DNA of 64,000 nucleotides from Protopterus annectens (taxonomy: Eukaryota > Chordata > Ceratodontiformes > Protopteridae). Of the stretch, positions 12,644 through 25,812 are shown in pieces. Made by a program: the position numbers and the translations under genes. Each line of letters begins with the position of its first letter. The stretch's first letter is position 1. The notes below the pieces were generated by a model. That model was given only the letters and a program-made list of their open reading frames with translations. It searched no databases and had not been told where the DNA came from. The stretch covers positions 480,154,281-480,218,280 of the forward strand of contig NC_056738.1 of assembly GCF_019279795.1 (NCBI RefSeq), given 5' to 3'.

Positions 12644-14249
12644 ACATGGAGCACATATGTATAGCACTGGCACATTTAACAAAATGATATACCAGAGCCC
12701 TACACAATTCACAAAACCTTACAAATGTGGTTTAAGGAAAGACACACCATGAAGTACCTGGAGCATCAAGGTATAATGTAGCTGTACAATTAAGGTTAAG
12801 CAACAAAGTATATAACCAATAATGCCAGAAAATGTAAACTATGGGTTTAAGGCATAGATGAAATATGGGAGTACAACTGAGGACTAACCACAACTAAAAA
12901 CCAAAACACCAGGGGTGTTTCTAGTCACAGAGCTGATGTGTTGCTCAAAATGGCTGACCAGTATTAGCATGTTAATGTAAAAAAAACACGGTGGCATATT
13001 TATGAAGAGCACATAGTAAACCAATGCATATTGTAGCAGAGTGCACTGCACAATCAATGTGTGCCAACCTCATAATGTTCTTTTATAATACAGTGACTAT
13101 AGTGCTCTCCAGCTAGTATGAGTTAACACAAAACTAGATATCTTTTTTCATGTACATGAACTGGCTATCCTCTGCAGGCATGACCACTGAAACAGAATGT
13201 CTGTGAATTGCCATCGCCACGACTGTAGAGGAGCAGTGAGGGTATTATGCTGCATTCACCCAGTGCCACAACAAACATGTCAATTGCACATGGCACTATA
13301 TGGACTGTTAACATTGTAATACATTGAGCATGGTGATACACTCAAAATCCACAAAAAGACAAATCAGTTAAATGCTTCTGAAGCACGAGACATGATCTTA
13401 ACAATCGTTAAGCACCCTCTGCTTCTGCTATTAAGACTGAATATTGAACTAGACAGTTAAATCTGCCAGCACTGACCAGCAAATTACAGCAGAAGAATAA
13501 AAACACATTTTCTTCTGCCAGCTGACTGTGACAGTAATGTCGCCGACTTTCTGTAATATAAGAGAATGTGTTAGTGCCTGTCTGACAGTGCACACTGTGT
13601 GTGTTATGGCTTTCAAAACTGGCAAAACGCTTAGGGATTTTTTTTTTACTGTAACTACTAGTACATGAACAGATAAAGCTCTATGTACTACAAAAATTAC
13701 AATCAGGTCTCCAATTATAACCCTTTATGTGTTCCCAACATGGAAGCCAAAATTCAACCCTCAAGCTTCACTCTTGAAGTGAACTTGTTGGCATCCATGT
13801 GTTAAACATATAATAAGCCTGTTATGATCGGGGACCCACTAATAATATTCTGTTATATGCACAGATATTTGTATAACAGCATTATTGTCTGTGCAAATTG
13901 TCAGCAAACTTGTAGTACACCCTAATATTTATTTATTTAATTCCATTTCTTATCACGGCTAGTCTGACTGAGTTAGTACCCCCTATTCAACAAAGTCCTT
14001 TGGAGAAAAAAAATACACAGAAGATAACATATTTAGAATTTAATTAGCTCCTGCAATCATCCAGAGTTAATAAACATATTTACAAGTTAATTAACTTCAA
14101 CAAGAGTGTAAATAGCATTATCTGTATAGAAAAGCAGTCCCTTCAGTTGTCTGCAACTTCACTGTACCATATCCAACTAGTTTGTAAAAAGTGAGTGAGT
14201 GCTCATGAATACCCAGTGATTTGTCCTATTCAACATAAGTGATGAAAGA
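12644..14249. other. no gene seen
   Basis: Nothing recognisable on either strand. Short open frames such as the one near 13408-13593 have no family resemblance. Confidence 0.5.
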
Positions 14250-15200
14250 ACTACAGGATTAATTAATGTGTAATGGTGAGGTCATAGAAAGCTTTTAAGA
14301 AGTGGAAAAAGAAAACACCAAGTTTGTTTTAACATGGGTAACCAATAAGTTGAGCTTAGTGAACCAGACACAGAGCCTAATGGAGCATTTTTAGAGGGAA
14401 GTGTTGAGGTCATTGTAGTTGGCTGAACTTATAGTAATAGGAGACCGTATGAGAATAGGAGAAGTTTGAGTTTAGAGAGGTCAGAAGGGAGAATATTTAT
14501 GAAGAAGGACAACAGAACAAGACCTAGAATTGATCCTTGGGGCATGCCTGACTATATAGTGGATGGAATAGAATAAATAGAGATCAAGTGAACAGTGATC
14601 AGATATTCAATAAAATAGTTCTGAAAGAACCTGACAGAATCAGAGGAGAATCTTTTGTTGGAAAATTTGAAGCATTAAAGTTTGTGTCCACAATATCAAT
14701 GTTTTTTAAGGTCTATAAATGCAATGACTATATAGAAGCCTGTATCCATATGTGAGAAGATGAAATCAGTAGGTAGAAATAATAATGTAGTAGTGTTAAA
14801 GATAAAACACAAGTTGTGTCAAGAGTAGAATACAGCTATGCAGTGTGTATGAAATAAAATGTTGTTAGTATAAAAGTGACTCCGTAATCTTGACTTTTGG
14901 CAACAGAATGGCCAATAGTGGACTAGTGGGGAAGTATTACAGTTCTAGGAAGGGGTGAGAACAGCAATTTTCCACTGAGATGAGTAATATCAATAGTAAA
15001 TGACAGGCTAAATATAGAGTGAAGGGTCTACAGTTTGGGTAGAGGATTTAATGAGAAATTTAACATGCAAGATGTCTGCGTTTGATGGAAGTTTGGAAAA
15101 ACTGAGCACATCAGTGAGGCTGAAGTATACTGTAGTTATAAGAGGGACAGGAAATTTTGGAGGACACTAGTGGTGTGGGATTCAATGGTTCAACCTCTCT
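14250..15200 (-). mobile_element. degraded LINE reverse transcriptase relic
   Basis: On the - strand, two reverse transcriptase motifs survive in the right order. An FIDLKKA-like block (finger/palm, near 14690-14740) precedes SGMPQGSILGL (near 14520-14552), which is the usual GxPQGS block of CR1/L2-type LINEs. Stops and frameshifts are everywhere and both ends are eroded, so the boundaries are approximate. Confidence 0.7.
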
Positions 15201-15458
15201 TATTAACAAAACACTGAAAAGTGTGTCATAGAGTCCTTGTGACTTATACACATGATGATGGTGACTATGACCCACTGATCTTTCCTATTCTTTGGTGTAT
15301 ATTGAAATGTGGGAACCACAGTGTAACTCAACCGTGTACTACTCAGCATAGGCTTTAAATAACACCACATGCATTATATTTGTCCTGAATGACATTGCAC
15401 TGTTATTACATGTATTTCATGGACCCAGAGTTGGATTAGATGTCACCACATCATCTGC

Positions 15459-15750
15459 ACTGTGCCCATCACCTGGCTCACCTGCATTGCTAGATACTGT
15501 GCCTGTCACCTGGTTCACCTGCATTGCTAGATTATGTGTTCATCACCTGGCTCACCTGCATTGCTTGGTACTATGCCCATCACCTGGTTCATTTGCATTG
15601 TTACATACTGTGCCCATCACCTGGCTCACCTGCATTGCTAGGTACTGTGCCCATCACCTGGTTCATTTGCATTGCTAGGTACTGAGCACATCACCTGGTT
15701 CATTTGCATTGTTAGGTACTGAGCCCATCTCCTGGTTCATTTGCATTGTT
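15459..15750. repeat. 37-bp minisatellite, about 8 copies
   Basis: The unit contains CCCATCACCTGGCTCACC and repeats every 37 bases from 15459 (next start 15496). C/T variation (GGCTCACC versus GGTTCATT) alternates between units. Confidence 0.9.
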
Positions 15751-15884
15751 TTACCCATCATCTACGGTGGTGCAAAGCAGCTATTGCATGTTGTCTCTCA
15801 GCCTCATTGTTGTCACTGGACATTGTTGGTGTCCTGGGTGGTGCAATGGCAGGGGCAGCTGTTGTGAGTAAAGAGGTTCCTGAA

Positions 15885-15950
15885 TGGCTGGATGGATGAA
15901 TGGCTGGATGGAGGAATGGGGGGATAAATGGATGGACAGATGGATGGGTG
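15885..15950. repeat. degenerate (GGAT/TGGATGGA)n
   Basis: Imperfect GGATGGAT/GAATGG repeats. Confidence 0.7.
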
Positions 15951-15970
15951 GTCTGTCTGCTTACTCATAA

Positions 15971-16217
15971 TCATGCTATGTAGTATATGCAGCATACTAT
16001 AAACAGCTTGAGGGTGGTGGCAGGCATGTACTGCAGATGCCTTCTTCCAAATATATGTATGCAATAGAACTCTGCCTTCAACAATCTAAACACATGCTCA
16101 GTGATGTTTCTGGTTTGCATGTAGTTGGTGGTCTTATACTGTTCATCAGTGTTGGGTGGGTTCCTTACACCTGCCATCAACCAGGAATCTGATAGGTGAG
16201 CCTGCATTACCGGAAAC

Positions 16218-16293
<76 letters not shown>

Positions 16294-16900
16294 CGTGCGT
16301 GCGTGTGTGTGTGTGTATCCATATAAAGTTTTTCTATGCAAAAAATGGCAAAATATCTGACCACTGTGCCATATATAGGAATAATGGGCACTGCTAGGGT
16401 GCTGTGCAGATGCATTGAGAATCAGCCATTGGGAGCTGCACAGTACCTTGCATTGTCCAGATATCAGATTAGGTCTTCATTGCTACAGGTCTGCAAACAT
16501 ACCTACTACTTCAGAAGGATTGCTGAGGTCACAGAAGCCATGCATAGTGGTAGTGATGGTGGGGTGGTTCCCACCCTAGGGAAACACATATGCCCATCCA
16601 CATGCGGAAGCAGCATATTGAGAACATGTTAAGTATTCTGCAGGCCAACACAGCATAATACCCAATGTGCCTCATGTTTACCACTAGAAAGTCCCTGCAG
16701 CAAATATAGTAAATACAACACCTACCTTAGTGTCTGCTGATGTGGGAAATCCATGCATTCTCCCAATCCTTTTTGTGTACAGTACATGATAGGCGAACCC
16801 TTGCATGATAACTTTGCCTTTGTAGAAACAGTCTGTTACCTGCTGCTTGGTGGTGGTTTGTATCATTTTCATTCTGGCCCCTGTTGTCAGTTTGTACTAC
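15971..16900 (-). pseudogene. Harbinger transposase relic
   Basis: On the - strand, the part at 15971-16219 reads SDSWLMAGVRNPP, then TRNITEHVFRLLKAEF, then LQYMPATTLKL. This is the C-terminal catalytic block of PIF/Harbinger transposases (family form: RN.IE..FG.LK.RF). The third catalytic acid (E) is present in ITEH. Upstream at about 16684-16750, TKVGVVFTIFAAGTF matches the helical N-terminal region of the same family. The coding sequence is cut by a (GT)n tract at 16221-16316 and has frameshifts. It differs enough from the copy at 54.4 kb to be another subfamily. Dead element. Confidence 0.75.
16221..16316. repeat. (GT)n microsatellite with GCGT interruptions
   Basis: About 96 bases of GT with a block of GCGT units near its end. 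It grew inside the Harbinger relic. Confidence 0.95.
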
Positions 16901-18470
16901 CAGGTGTGAGGTGGTGACACTTTTTGTCACTAAGCATGAATTCAAAAATGCTGCTGCTGCAGTTACAAACATTTCTGTGTTCTGTTTGCTTTTATCATGT
17001 TGTGCAGCTTTCTGTGTGTCTAATCCACAGTACTACAGTTCATAACATAATTTCAAAGATGTATATGTGTGTGCAATTTTACACTCCTCCATTTGCACAT
17101 CATTTTATTTATTTATTTATTTTTATTTAACATTTGTTTACCGAGGAAGTCCGACTGGGTTTGTTGCCCATTTTCAGCTGTGGCTCGGGAAGAAAAGCTC
17201 CACATACAAGTACACAGTATAAAAATACAAATATTAAACTAGTACATAGTATTTATAGCACAGTAATTATGCAGGTAATAAAAAGCAACTATGCAATAAT
17301 ACAGATTATTAGGACCAAGTATGCAATATAATAACATTCAAACATTTGTCAGGCATTTTACAAGAAGTGTCTGCCAACATTTTATATGCATTAGAATAGA
17401 AGGTTGCAGACAGAGTTGAGTATGTGCTGATGTGAGGACATGTTGAGTGTGTTCATCCTGGAGAGGAGCAAGAACATATGACCAGTTTTGATTTAGGTGG
17501 TTCTTTAGCAGATTTTTCAATTGGCCTGGGTTGCTGTGGTTTAGAATATTCTGGGGGATGGAGTTCCATACTTTAGAGTCATGATTAGAGGAAAGAGAGT
17601 CTCCAAAGCTGTTGGTGGATTTTATAACTTTTAGAAGTAGTTTTTTGATGGATCTTAGGGTCCTATAGTTGGGATGGATTTGTACTAGGTTGTGAATTGC
17701 TGTTCATTTGTTAGGTTGAAATACTATGAAGTGAGTCAGGATAAGCTGGTTTAAGAACAGGAGGTTAGGTAGTTCTAGCCATTTGAGTTGTTTTAGGGTA
17801 AGGCAAGTTATGTGGGGTAGATTTGCAGTAAGTCTGGCTATTTTGTGGTATCATGTTTTGAGTTTGCTTAGGTCTGTTTTCCTTAGGTTTGTTAGTATAG
17901 GGCGGTGTAGAATGGGGTGGTTAGTAGGTGAGTCCTGGTGATTGCTTGTCAGGAGGAGTTAGGAAAGACTTAATCCTGTATAGAGAACCTAACTTAATGT
18001 GGGCCTTTTTTATTGCCAGTGATATGTGCTTGTCAAATTTTAGAGTATTACTAATTGTGATGCCTATTGGTTTAGTTTCATTGGATGGTTCAATTCGAGT
18101 GTTGTTGGATGAGGAGATATTAAAGTCCTGGCTGAGGTTGTTTGTTTTGTGATTGCTGTTGGAGAATAGTATTAGCTTGGTTTTATCGGGGTTAGGATGA
18201 GTTGATATTTATCTAGGAAGGGTTCGATATCAGTGAAGGATCCTTTGGGTAATGTCTTGTAGCTGGGGCAAGGAGGGGGCAGAGCAGATGCCTGTGGAGT
18301 CATCTACATAATGTATGATGGTAGAAAGGTTAGATGCAGTGTGGAGTTTATTGGTGAGCACAGAGAAGAGCAATGAAACTAGAATTGACCCTTGTGGCAC
18401 CCTTACTGTTACAGGACATAAAGAAGAGATATCATTTTTCCACTTGATGGCATACTGGTGATCTGAGAGG

Positions 18471-18959
18471 TAATTCTGGAACCATGGAACAGCAGGCTTC
18501 AAAGCGAGACCTGACCAACGTAATCCACAAACTGAGGGATGCCAAGTATATTGTTGCAAAAAGACTTTAATAAAAGAACAAGCGCTTTCGCTCGGCTAAA
18601 TACTGAGCTTTCTCAAGTTGAAAATGGATTTAACAATTACAAACAGTGCCATTTTATAAGTCTTTCCCTGTCACATGATAAGTTAATTAACTATTAATTT
18701 CAGGTCAATTAACTGTGAGTGGAAAATACTGGTGAAATAAAGAAATACTCACATTTAAACACATTGCTCAACTAAAGACATGAATTAAAACATCTAGGGC
18801 TATACATAACAATGTATGTTTATAAAATCTGAGGGAATATGTATATATGTAAAAACCTATTATAAAAACTTCATTGTCTAATATGTTAAGATGTATTTCT
18901 ATTATTTATGAATGCATTTGATGTTTTTAATATAATAATATAATAATTCTGGAACCATG
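18471..18959 (-). mobile_element. Penelope-like piece D inside the LINE
   Basis: A 16-bp target duplication, TAATTCTGGAACCATG, is at 18471-18486 and 18944-18959, and the LINE reading frame breaks at the same codon (WFQNY) on both sides. The 457-bp insert is AT-rich on its 5' side, then has a TATA-like word, a hammerhead-type motif and a tail of about 90 bases, in - orientation. That is the same layout as the right arm of PLE A. No protein-coding part is left. This copy has no inverted arm. Confidence 0.8.
18577..18619 (-). ncRNA. hammerhead-like motif in PLE D
   Basis: On the - strand: AAC, TTGAGAA, a stem II with perfect GCTC/GAGC pairing, GAAA, GCGCTT, then GTT. Stem I would be AAC/GTT. 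The CUGANGA core is altered (C to U at the first position, G to A at the sixth), so the fold is kept but cleavage is doubtful. TATAAAAT at 18652-18659 lies 36 nt upstream. Confidence 0.5.
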
Positions 18960-19140
18960 CTAGGGTATTTTTAGAGATGTCAAGGGATGCTAGTCCTTGT
19001 ACGAGCTGTTCATGAGACACTGTGTCAAATGCCTTTAACATATCTAGAAATATGGAGGAGACCATTTGACTATTACACCATTTCCTACACCATTTCTCTG
19101 CATTTTCCTTGCCTATCTTTGGCACTACCTGCAGCTGTAA

Positions 19141-22073
19141 AATAGAACCTACCTAAGTGTGTCCACTTCTCTCACAAAGGCATGCTATGTGATATTCACA
19201 TTGACTAGAAAGCTTATCTATGGTCTTATAAGTTGAGTTTTCTAATACAGTTATACTCTAAATTCTTTATTATAAACAAGATATCATTGTCAGTGCAACT
19301 ATAACATTAACTAGCACCTTTCAAACTGCAGTGTTGAATTGTAAAAGTGTATACAATGTCCTAGGCGGTCAGTTTAAAGTATTTGTCAAACCAGCTAAAA
19401 GTGTTTCAGCTATTTTACACAAGGATAATCAGCAGTGTAACAACTAAAAAAGACCTAGAATGTCCATAAGTGTGATAACAGTTCTCATATTTTCTTGATG
19501 CACTATTTTTATACAATGGGTCACAAATTAAACACACAAGCCTCCCCTGCAATCTCAGGGTGAGAACTGTACACTGGTATCCCTTCCGTTTTGTATTTAA
19601 GGTTTCACAACTGTGATGAGTGAAAATTACTCAGTTTTTCAGAAATGCAAATTAGCATCTGTGCAATCCTAGCTAGACTGTAAATGGAGTAGAAATGTAG
19701 GTGTTGGTGCTATAAGGGGATGAAGACATCCTCCCTTCATTACTAGATACCATATATGCTCCCTTGAAGTGAACTGTATAGTTATTAACAATAAACTGTG
19801 TCTTTATGCTTATTTATGTATTCACATATATGGCCTTCACATGGTTTCAATGTTTTATGTTTGGTCTTTTAAGTGACTGTTTTGTGCTTTGCTTTTATCA
19901 GGGGAATGCATATTGACCAAACACTATAGTGAATAACATTTGCTGTTGTGATATAAGCCGCATTGTTACATTTTCTTGTGACTTTACTGGCACATGACAT
20001 TTTGAGCTCTGCTGTCCAGGTAATTTATATAAACAAACAAACATTTCAGTTCATAATACAGTAGCTAATATTATGCACTTGAATATTTGCATTTGGTTCA
20101 AAAATCATTTTGTGTAAAGTACATTTAAACATTTTTAGGGAACCGATTTGAATTCATTCACATCTAGTGTGGAAGCTCTTGATCCACACCTCTGAAGTGA
20201 ATATATTTCTAACTATGAAGTTACATTACCTTGGAAGTATGGGCAAATTTGAAATCAGTGACTAAATAAATATATATTTTTACTTTATAGATTTGTGACC
20301 TCAGAGTTAGTATATATAGTAAGCAGGAATACGATGGCCATAGACCCCAACTTTGGGGGGGGTAGCCTTCCTGCAGTAAAATTTAAAATGTATGTATGCA
20401 AAATTGCTTTACATGTCTTTAATATAGCATTTTATACCATGATAACATCAATCGATTTTAAGACAAATGAAGCTTCACTTAAGTGATATTTTAACAATTT
20501 GTATTCAGACATCTGTCGTTCAAACAAACATCTTTAGTACAAATGTTTTGGAGTCAAAGTGCCACATTAAACTTAATTTATTTTGGAGCATTTTACAAAA
20601 AGAGGCATTTGACATCGAAGTGTTTATCAAGATGATTTCTGAAGAAAGCTATTGTTTTCCTGCAAGTTAGCTAAACCAACTACCAGTCATTTATTTTATT
20701 ATTTTTATTTGAATTTTTTAATTTGATGAAATTTATGTATAATGAAGAAAATAATTTGGACTTACATTTTATTTTCCCTTGGATATGTGTAGTGAAACCT
20801 GAATATATTTATAAAAGTCTCACTTCACTGGCATACTGCAATTTATATTCAACTAATAACTATAACTTCTCCTTTTCTGGCTAAGTAAAGTGTTCTTCTA
20901 AAAGCAGACACTGTGGTCTGATTTGTAATTTGCTTCATTTAGTTCTGACTGATTTACTCCTGGTTTTTACTGTCAGAGTTCATACAGAAAATTCTGGAGT
21001 GTATCCAAGAAAAACAGTTATTTGTTGCTCTGGGTGGAAGGGGATGGTCAAATGATTTGTTGAGATGAAAATAAAAATTACTTAATTTTTCATGAACTTC
21101 AGTAAAAGGCCAAAACAAACTGGAAAACTTCCTAGGCAAACACTTCTATGTTTGCTTTCCTAGGCTTGCAATACTTCATAAAAAACATTGTCAGAAGTCA
21201 GAAACATTGGATTCAGAGCTAAGTCACACAGAATTTTGCAAAATATATTCCTTTACATTTATGTCATAAAGTAAGGCCATTTTCCATAAGGTACATGCTT
21301 CTCCATACTGTATTTTCTCCAACTCCCCCACCTACCAGTAAGTGTGGCTGCAGCTTCACTGTTCAGGAAAGAAAACATGACGGCTTTTTTTGATATCAGT
21401 GTCAGTCATAAGGGCAGATGTGTAAAAGGAAGAGGTTGAATTCTGCCAGACCACAGGATGTATCCCAGAGGGATCTTATCTGTAGCATATAAATGGTAGT
21501 ATGGTTAACTGCTGCCATATTACAGAGGTAGTTCCGGTGCTTCAACATTAGTAATAAACTACTACATTAAAAGGAGCTTTACTTTTTATCAGCTGGATAA
21601 CACGTAAACACCACTACCTCACTCCAGTGCCGAGATAAAAATCGTTAAGTTGTCTGGCAATTTAAAAGCAAGGATTAAGGCTTAATGGACTTAATTCAGT
21701 AGTTCTGGGTTTGATTCCAACAGTGTTACTCTTAGAAAGTCATTTAAGCAGACATTACTCCCAGGTCACTCTTTAAAAAGGAGCCTGTGCCTAGTAGGTT
21801 CACCTCATTAACAAATTAATAATAAACTTGGATGTCAATCTTTGTGCATCAATTAATGTTTCTTAGTTTCCACATTACATTCTCTAATGTCATATCTCTG
21901 TTGACCATCAGAGCTTGGGAAAATTGCAAATAAAGGTAAAATAAACTGTTGAAATTAAGAATAAATTCAATACAAATGACAAAGTACCAGGTCCAGCAAA
22001 GCATGAATGAATAGATGCATTTTAGTGGGCCAACAATTTTTATGGCAAATGTACATTTCAAAGGAATCATGAA
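19141..22073. other. no gene seen
   Basis: No coding homology recognised. A B-box-like GGTTTGATTCC near 21706 could be a decayed SINE, but no A box or ends are visible. Confidence 0.45.
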
Positions 22074-25000
22074 GGAAACAGTGGAACTACATCACCATCA
22101 TCATCAACCCCCTTTTTTTCCCATTTTCTACATGGGTTGGGGTGTCACCATCTCATGAGTCAATGCCACACTCCTGGCTTCTTCTACACTCATGCCTGAC
22201 TGTTGCAGATCTTCTCTCACATAATTCATCCATCTCTTTGCTGGATGCTCACATATCCTCTTGCCTTCTTTCTGTCTGTCCCAAATCATCTTCACTAGAT
22301 TGTCTTCTGCTTTTCTGTGCATGTGCCCAAACTACCATACTCCATTCTCTTTGATCTTTTCTGCAATTGGAGCTACTTTGACTTCTGCTCTTATGTCCTC
22401 ATTTTTTTGTCTGCCCCACAGTCTGCATCCTACCACCCATCTTAGGCCCCTCATTTCCATCACCTCAAGCTTCCTCAACTGCTCTGCCTTTACTGCCCAG
22501 GTTTCTGTATCATGCATTAGTACTAGTTGCACTACTGTTTTGTACACCTTACTTTTCAGCTTCTTTGGCATTCTTCTGTCATATACTATACCTGGCATTC
22601 TATGCCAATTGGCTGCAGCCTCTCTGATTTGAGCTTTGACCTCTTCATTCAGACTTCCCATCTCCTCAATCACCCTTCCCAGATACTTGAAGCTGTTACC
22701 TTCCCTTCTATCTCAATTCTCAGCTTTTCCTGATTTCCCCCATTTGCTGCTATTGCTGCTGTCTTACTTGTAGTCAGGTTCATCTCATATGCCTTCATGT
22801 TTGCATTCCATTCCCCTGTCCTTTGCTGAAGTTCATGCTCAGAGTCTGCCTGTAATGCCGCTTCATCTGCATACATTAACTTTGCTAATCTGTCCCCTCC
22901 AATCTCTTTGCTAATGCAGTCCATCGCTAGTATGAGCAGCAGTGGGCTTTGACCTGAACCTTGATGCACACCCACTCCCACTTGGGACCTCTGTGTCAGA
23001 CCAAACACTGTTCATACTTGAGTCACTTGGTCCTGGTACATAGCTTGCACTAATTCTACCAATGTTTCTGGGACTTCAAACCACCACAGGACTGCCCGAA
23101 TCAACTTTCTTGAGACCTTGCCATATGCTTTCTCCAAGTCTGTGAATGCCCAGTTGGAATTTTTCCATCATCTGAAGCTTCTTCTCATCTATCTGTCTCA
23201 CTGCAAACATTTTGTCAGTTGTGATGCATTCTATTCTGAACCAGAACTACTCATCTCCCATCTTACTTTCTACTACTGTTTGTGACAAGAGTTTGATACC
23301 TCTGTACTGCCCACATTTGTGAATGCCCCCTTTGTTCTTGCACCCTGGCATAAGTATGCTTATTCTCCAGTCATTTGTAATATGACTTTCTTTCCACACT
23401 GCTATGAGTATCCTCAAGAGCTGTTTCTCCATTGTCTTAACCAGCATCTTTATCATATCTGCTGTGACCTCATCTGAGCCTGCTGCTTCTCTAACTTCAT
23501 TTGCCTAAGTGCTATTCTCACTTCTTTGTAAGTGGGCTGCACTTCTTCTCTCATCATAGGCCATGTTTGGAGCAATGTAACTTCTGTGGGGTTTTCTTCA
23601 TTCAGAAGTTGCTGGAAGTACCCCTTCCTTCTGCCTTTGAAGTCCTGTGGATTGGTGAGCAGGTTGTTGCTTGCATCCATTATGAAGGCTGTCTGTCTCT
23701 CTTCTTTATCTTTCTATCTTTGCCATGCAACCTGATATTGTTCCTTTGTGCTATCTACTGAGTCACTTTCCAGAACGTGCTAGAGTGCCTCTGATGCCCT
23801 GTTATTTGCTATTGCAACTCCTTTCTTAGTTTCTTTGTTAGCCAACCAGTATTCCTTCCTAGCCTGGCCTACCTTTTTGATCTCCCACTTTTTTCTGTAC
23901 TCCTTTATTTTGATGACTTCCTGGACTTCTGCATGCCAGCACCAGTTTTCCATATATATCTACTTTATTTCCATATCTGGCTTGGCCACATATCTGTTCT
24001 GTAGTCCTCACACAGGCTGTTTTGAGGTGCTGCCATTCCTCTTCATTTCCACCTATTTACTCCTCTTCTTGGGGAGTTAGGTCCCTGAGCTGTTGTGCTT
24101 TCTCTTCAATCACCTTCCAGGTCTTCATCCTGGTCTCTTTTGAACTTATAACATTCCCTGACTACTGCTTACAGGTGATTGTGACAACAAGTGGTTTATG
24201 CTTTGGGCTGACTTGTTTCACTGGGGATGACTTTGCAATCACTGATTCTACCATACTGCCCTTTCCTTACTAGGAGAAGTCTACCTAAGTTGCATGTTGG
24301 CCTCTCTAGTATGTGATCTTGTGACTGTATCTGTTTCTGAACCATGTGTTGGCTACTATCAAGCCATTTGCCAGACAGAAGTCTATAATGGCCTCTCCTT
24401 CTTTATTACTGCATCCCCACCCATGTGAACCGAAGCAGTCCTCATATCCTGTTCTGTCTGTCCTGATATGTGCCTTCAAGTCACCCATTATCAACATCAA
24501 TTCATATTGTCCTGATTTATCTAGCAGGTTCCTCTTCATTATCACAACCTTGCTGTGGGGCATAGGCTGAGATTCTGAATACTGTCCTACCATTAGGCTA
24601 GAGTTTGATTGCCATGAGTCTCTCACTAATTCTGATGATATCCCTCTCTCACCACAATACCCACACCATTTCTAGCTTGTCCTCCTCCTGAGTAGTAGAC
24701 TCTGGATCCCAAGTCCTGTGGCTTAGCTGCACTGCCCTTCCATCTAGTCTCATGGATACATAGGATGTCCAGCTTCCTCCCTACTATCATGCCATCCACT
24801 TCCAAGATCCATCCTGTTAGTGAACCTACACTGAGTGTAGCAATTCTTAGTTCATGTTTAGCAGGTTGATTGGTTTCTCATCCAGTTTTCACTCAACATA
24901 GCTACCCCGGTAACACAGGCTGGGCAACTGGTCACCAGTCGACCAGTAGCTTATAGACCCAGTGCTGCTAGGTTTTATGGTGGGCACACACTGGCCAATA

Positions 25001-25338
25001 GTGGCACATACATCCCTCCCACTATTAGCATGGGTACCTATCATAGGTCAGAGTAGACTGGGTCCTCAACCCACGCTTCAGTGGCAAATACCCATGCCCA
25101 TTGGCAACATTAGTTAACATGACAGAATCATCTAAAGCCATATTTTACACTGTCGAGTGGCTAGCCCTGCCACAGTGTGTAGTCTGTGATCTGTGTTCAC
25201 CTATCTTGAGGATACTGCGCACCACAGTGGGTGCCCAAAGCGGTTGGTCTATACAGCTCTTCTCCCTATACGTCATCATGTAGAGTCTGTGCTGCTGCTC
25301 ATGGCTCCAATCATTGGTGAGTTTGAGATGGAAACAGT
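22074..25338 (-). mobile_element. RTE (BovB-like) LINE, nearly full length
   Basis: About 3.25 kb, the normal size of an RTE LINE. A candidate 9-bp target duplication, GGAAACAGT, lies at 22074-22082 and 25330-25338. The 3' end (left) finishes in a GATGATGATGGTGATG microsatellite tail, as RTE elements do. The 5' UTR occupies about 24880-25329. One long coding region (see 22128-24880) fills the rest. Stops and frameshifts show it is long dead. Confidence 0.85.
22128..24880 (-). pseudogene. RTE LINE endonuclease/reverse transcriptase
   Basis: Reading the - strand from about 24880: an AP-endonuclease start (LRIATLSVGSLTG, IHETRWKG), then MGDLKAHIRTDRTGYED and GEAIIDFCLANGLI (24306-24626). These are followed by the reverse transcriptase: FTDLEKAYGKV (about 23150), VGVHQGSGQSPLL and LMYADEAALQA (22670-23008). 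The tail KVYKTVVQLVLMHDTETWAVK, then LEVMEMRGLRWVVG, then VKVAPIAEKIKENGVW runs to a stop at 22128. The order and the last block are typical of RTE elements such as BovB. The catalytic box YADD is YADE here. At least six frame breaks are present, so no protein is made. Confidence 0.9.
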
Positions 25339-25682
25339 TTGTTTTTTGGAAGTAGGAACTGGATTGGATAACAACATTTACAAAAGTAAATTAAGGGGAT
25401 GTTATTTGTAGCAGTCAGAATCCTGCACTGCCTGAGAAAGTAGTGAATGAACCATTTATTTTGCAAAGTGTAGCTGATGTAAACAAAACCTCAAGTAATA
25501 GGTATAGTCTGGGTTAAAAAAAGTTTGGATACTTCTTTTTAGGATATTTTTGATCAGTATTCACACACAACCTTCTGCAATTCAATGCAATAGTGTGCAG
25601 TGCTTTGAATATATTTATTAAAATAGAGAATATCTTCTTCCTAAATGGAAATTTTTACTGTGAAATCAGCAGGGAATTGAAC
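25339..25682. other. no gene seen
   Basis: Nothing recognisable before the CA tract. Confidence 0.5.
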
Positions 25683-25710
25683 ACAAACACACTCACACAC
25701 ACACACACAC

Positions 25711-25806
<96 letters not shown>

Positions 25807-25812
25807 ACATAT
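25683..25812. repeat. (CA)n microsatellite
   Basis: About 130 bases of CA with two CG interruptions. Open frames on both strands here are artefacts. Confidence 0.95.

Larger units (their letters stand above)
17101..19140 (-). mobile_element. L2-like LINE, 5'-truncated, split by PLE D
   Basis: The 3' end is at the left. On the - strand it ends CGGTAAACAAATG followed by an AAATAAAT-rich tail, the same ending as the fragments at 38.6, 39.6 and 47.3 kb. The coding part gives IFLDMLKAFDTVSH (near 19000), WFQNYLSDH, VPQGSI and YVDDSTGI (about 18300). These are reverse transcriptase palm motifs of the CR1/L2 group, with the FADD box changed to YVDD. Between 17.1 and 18.2 kb lie the thumb region and 3' UTR, with many stops. 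The coding sequence is cut at WFQNY by the PLE insertion at 18487-18943. Confidence 0.85.
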
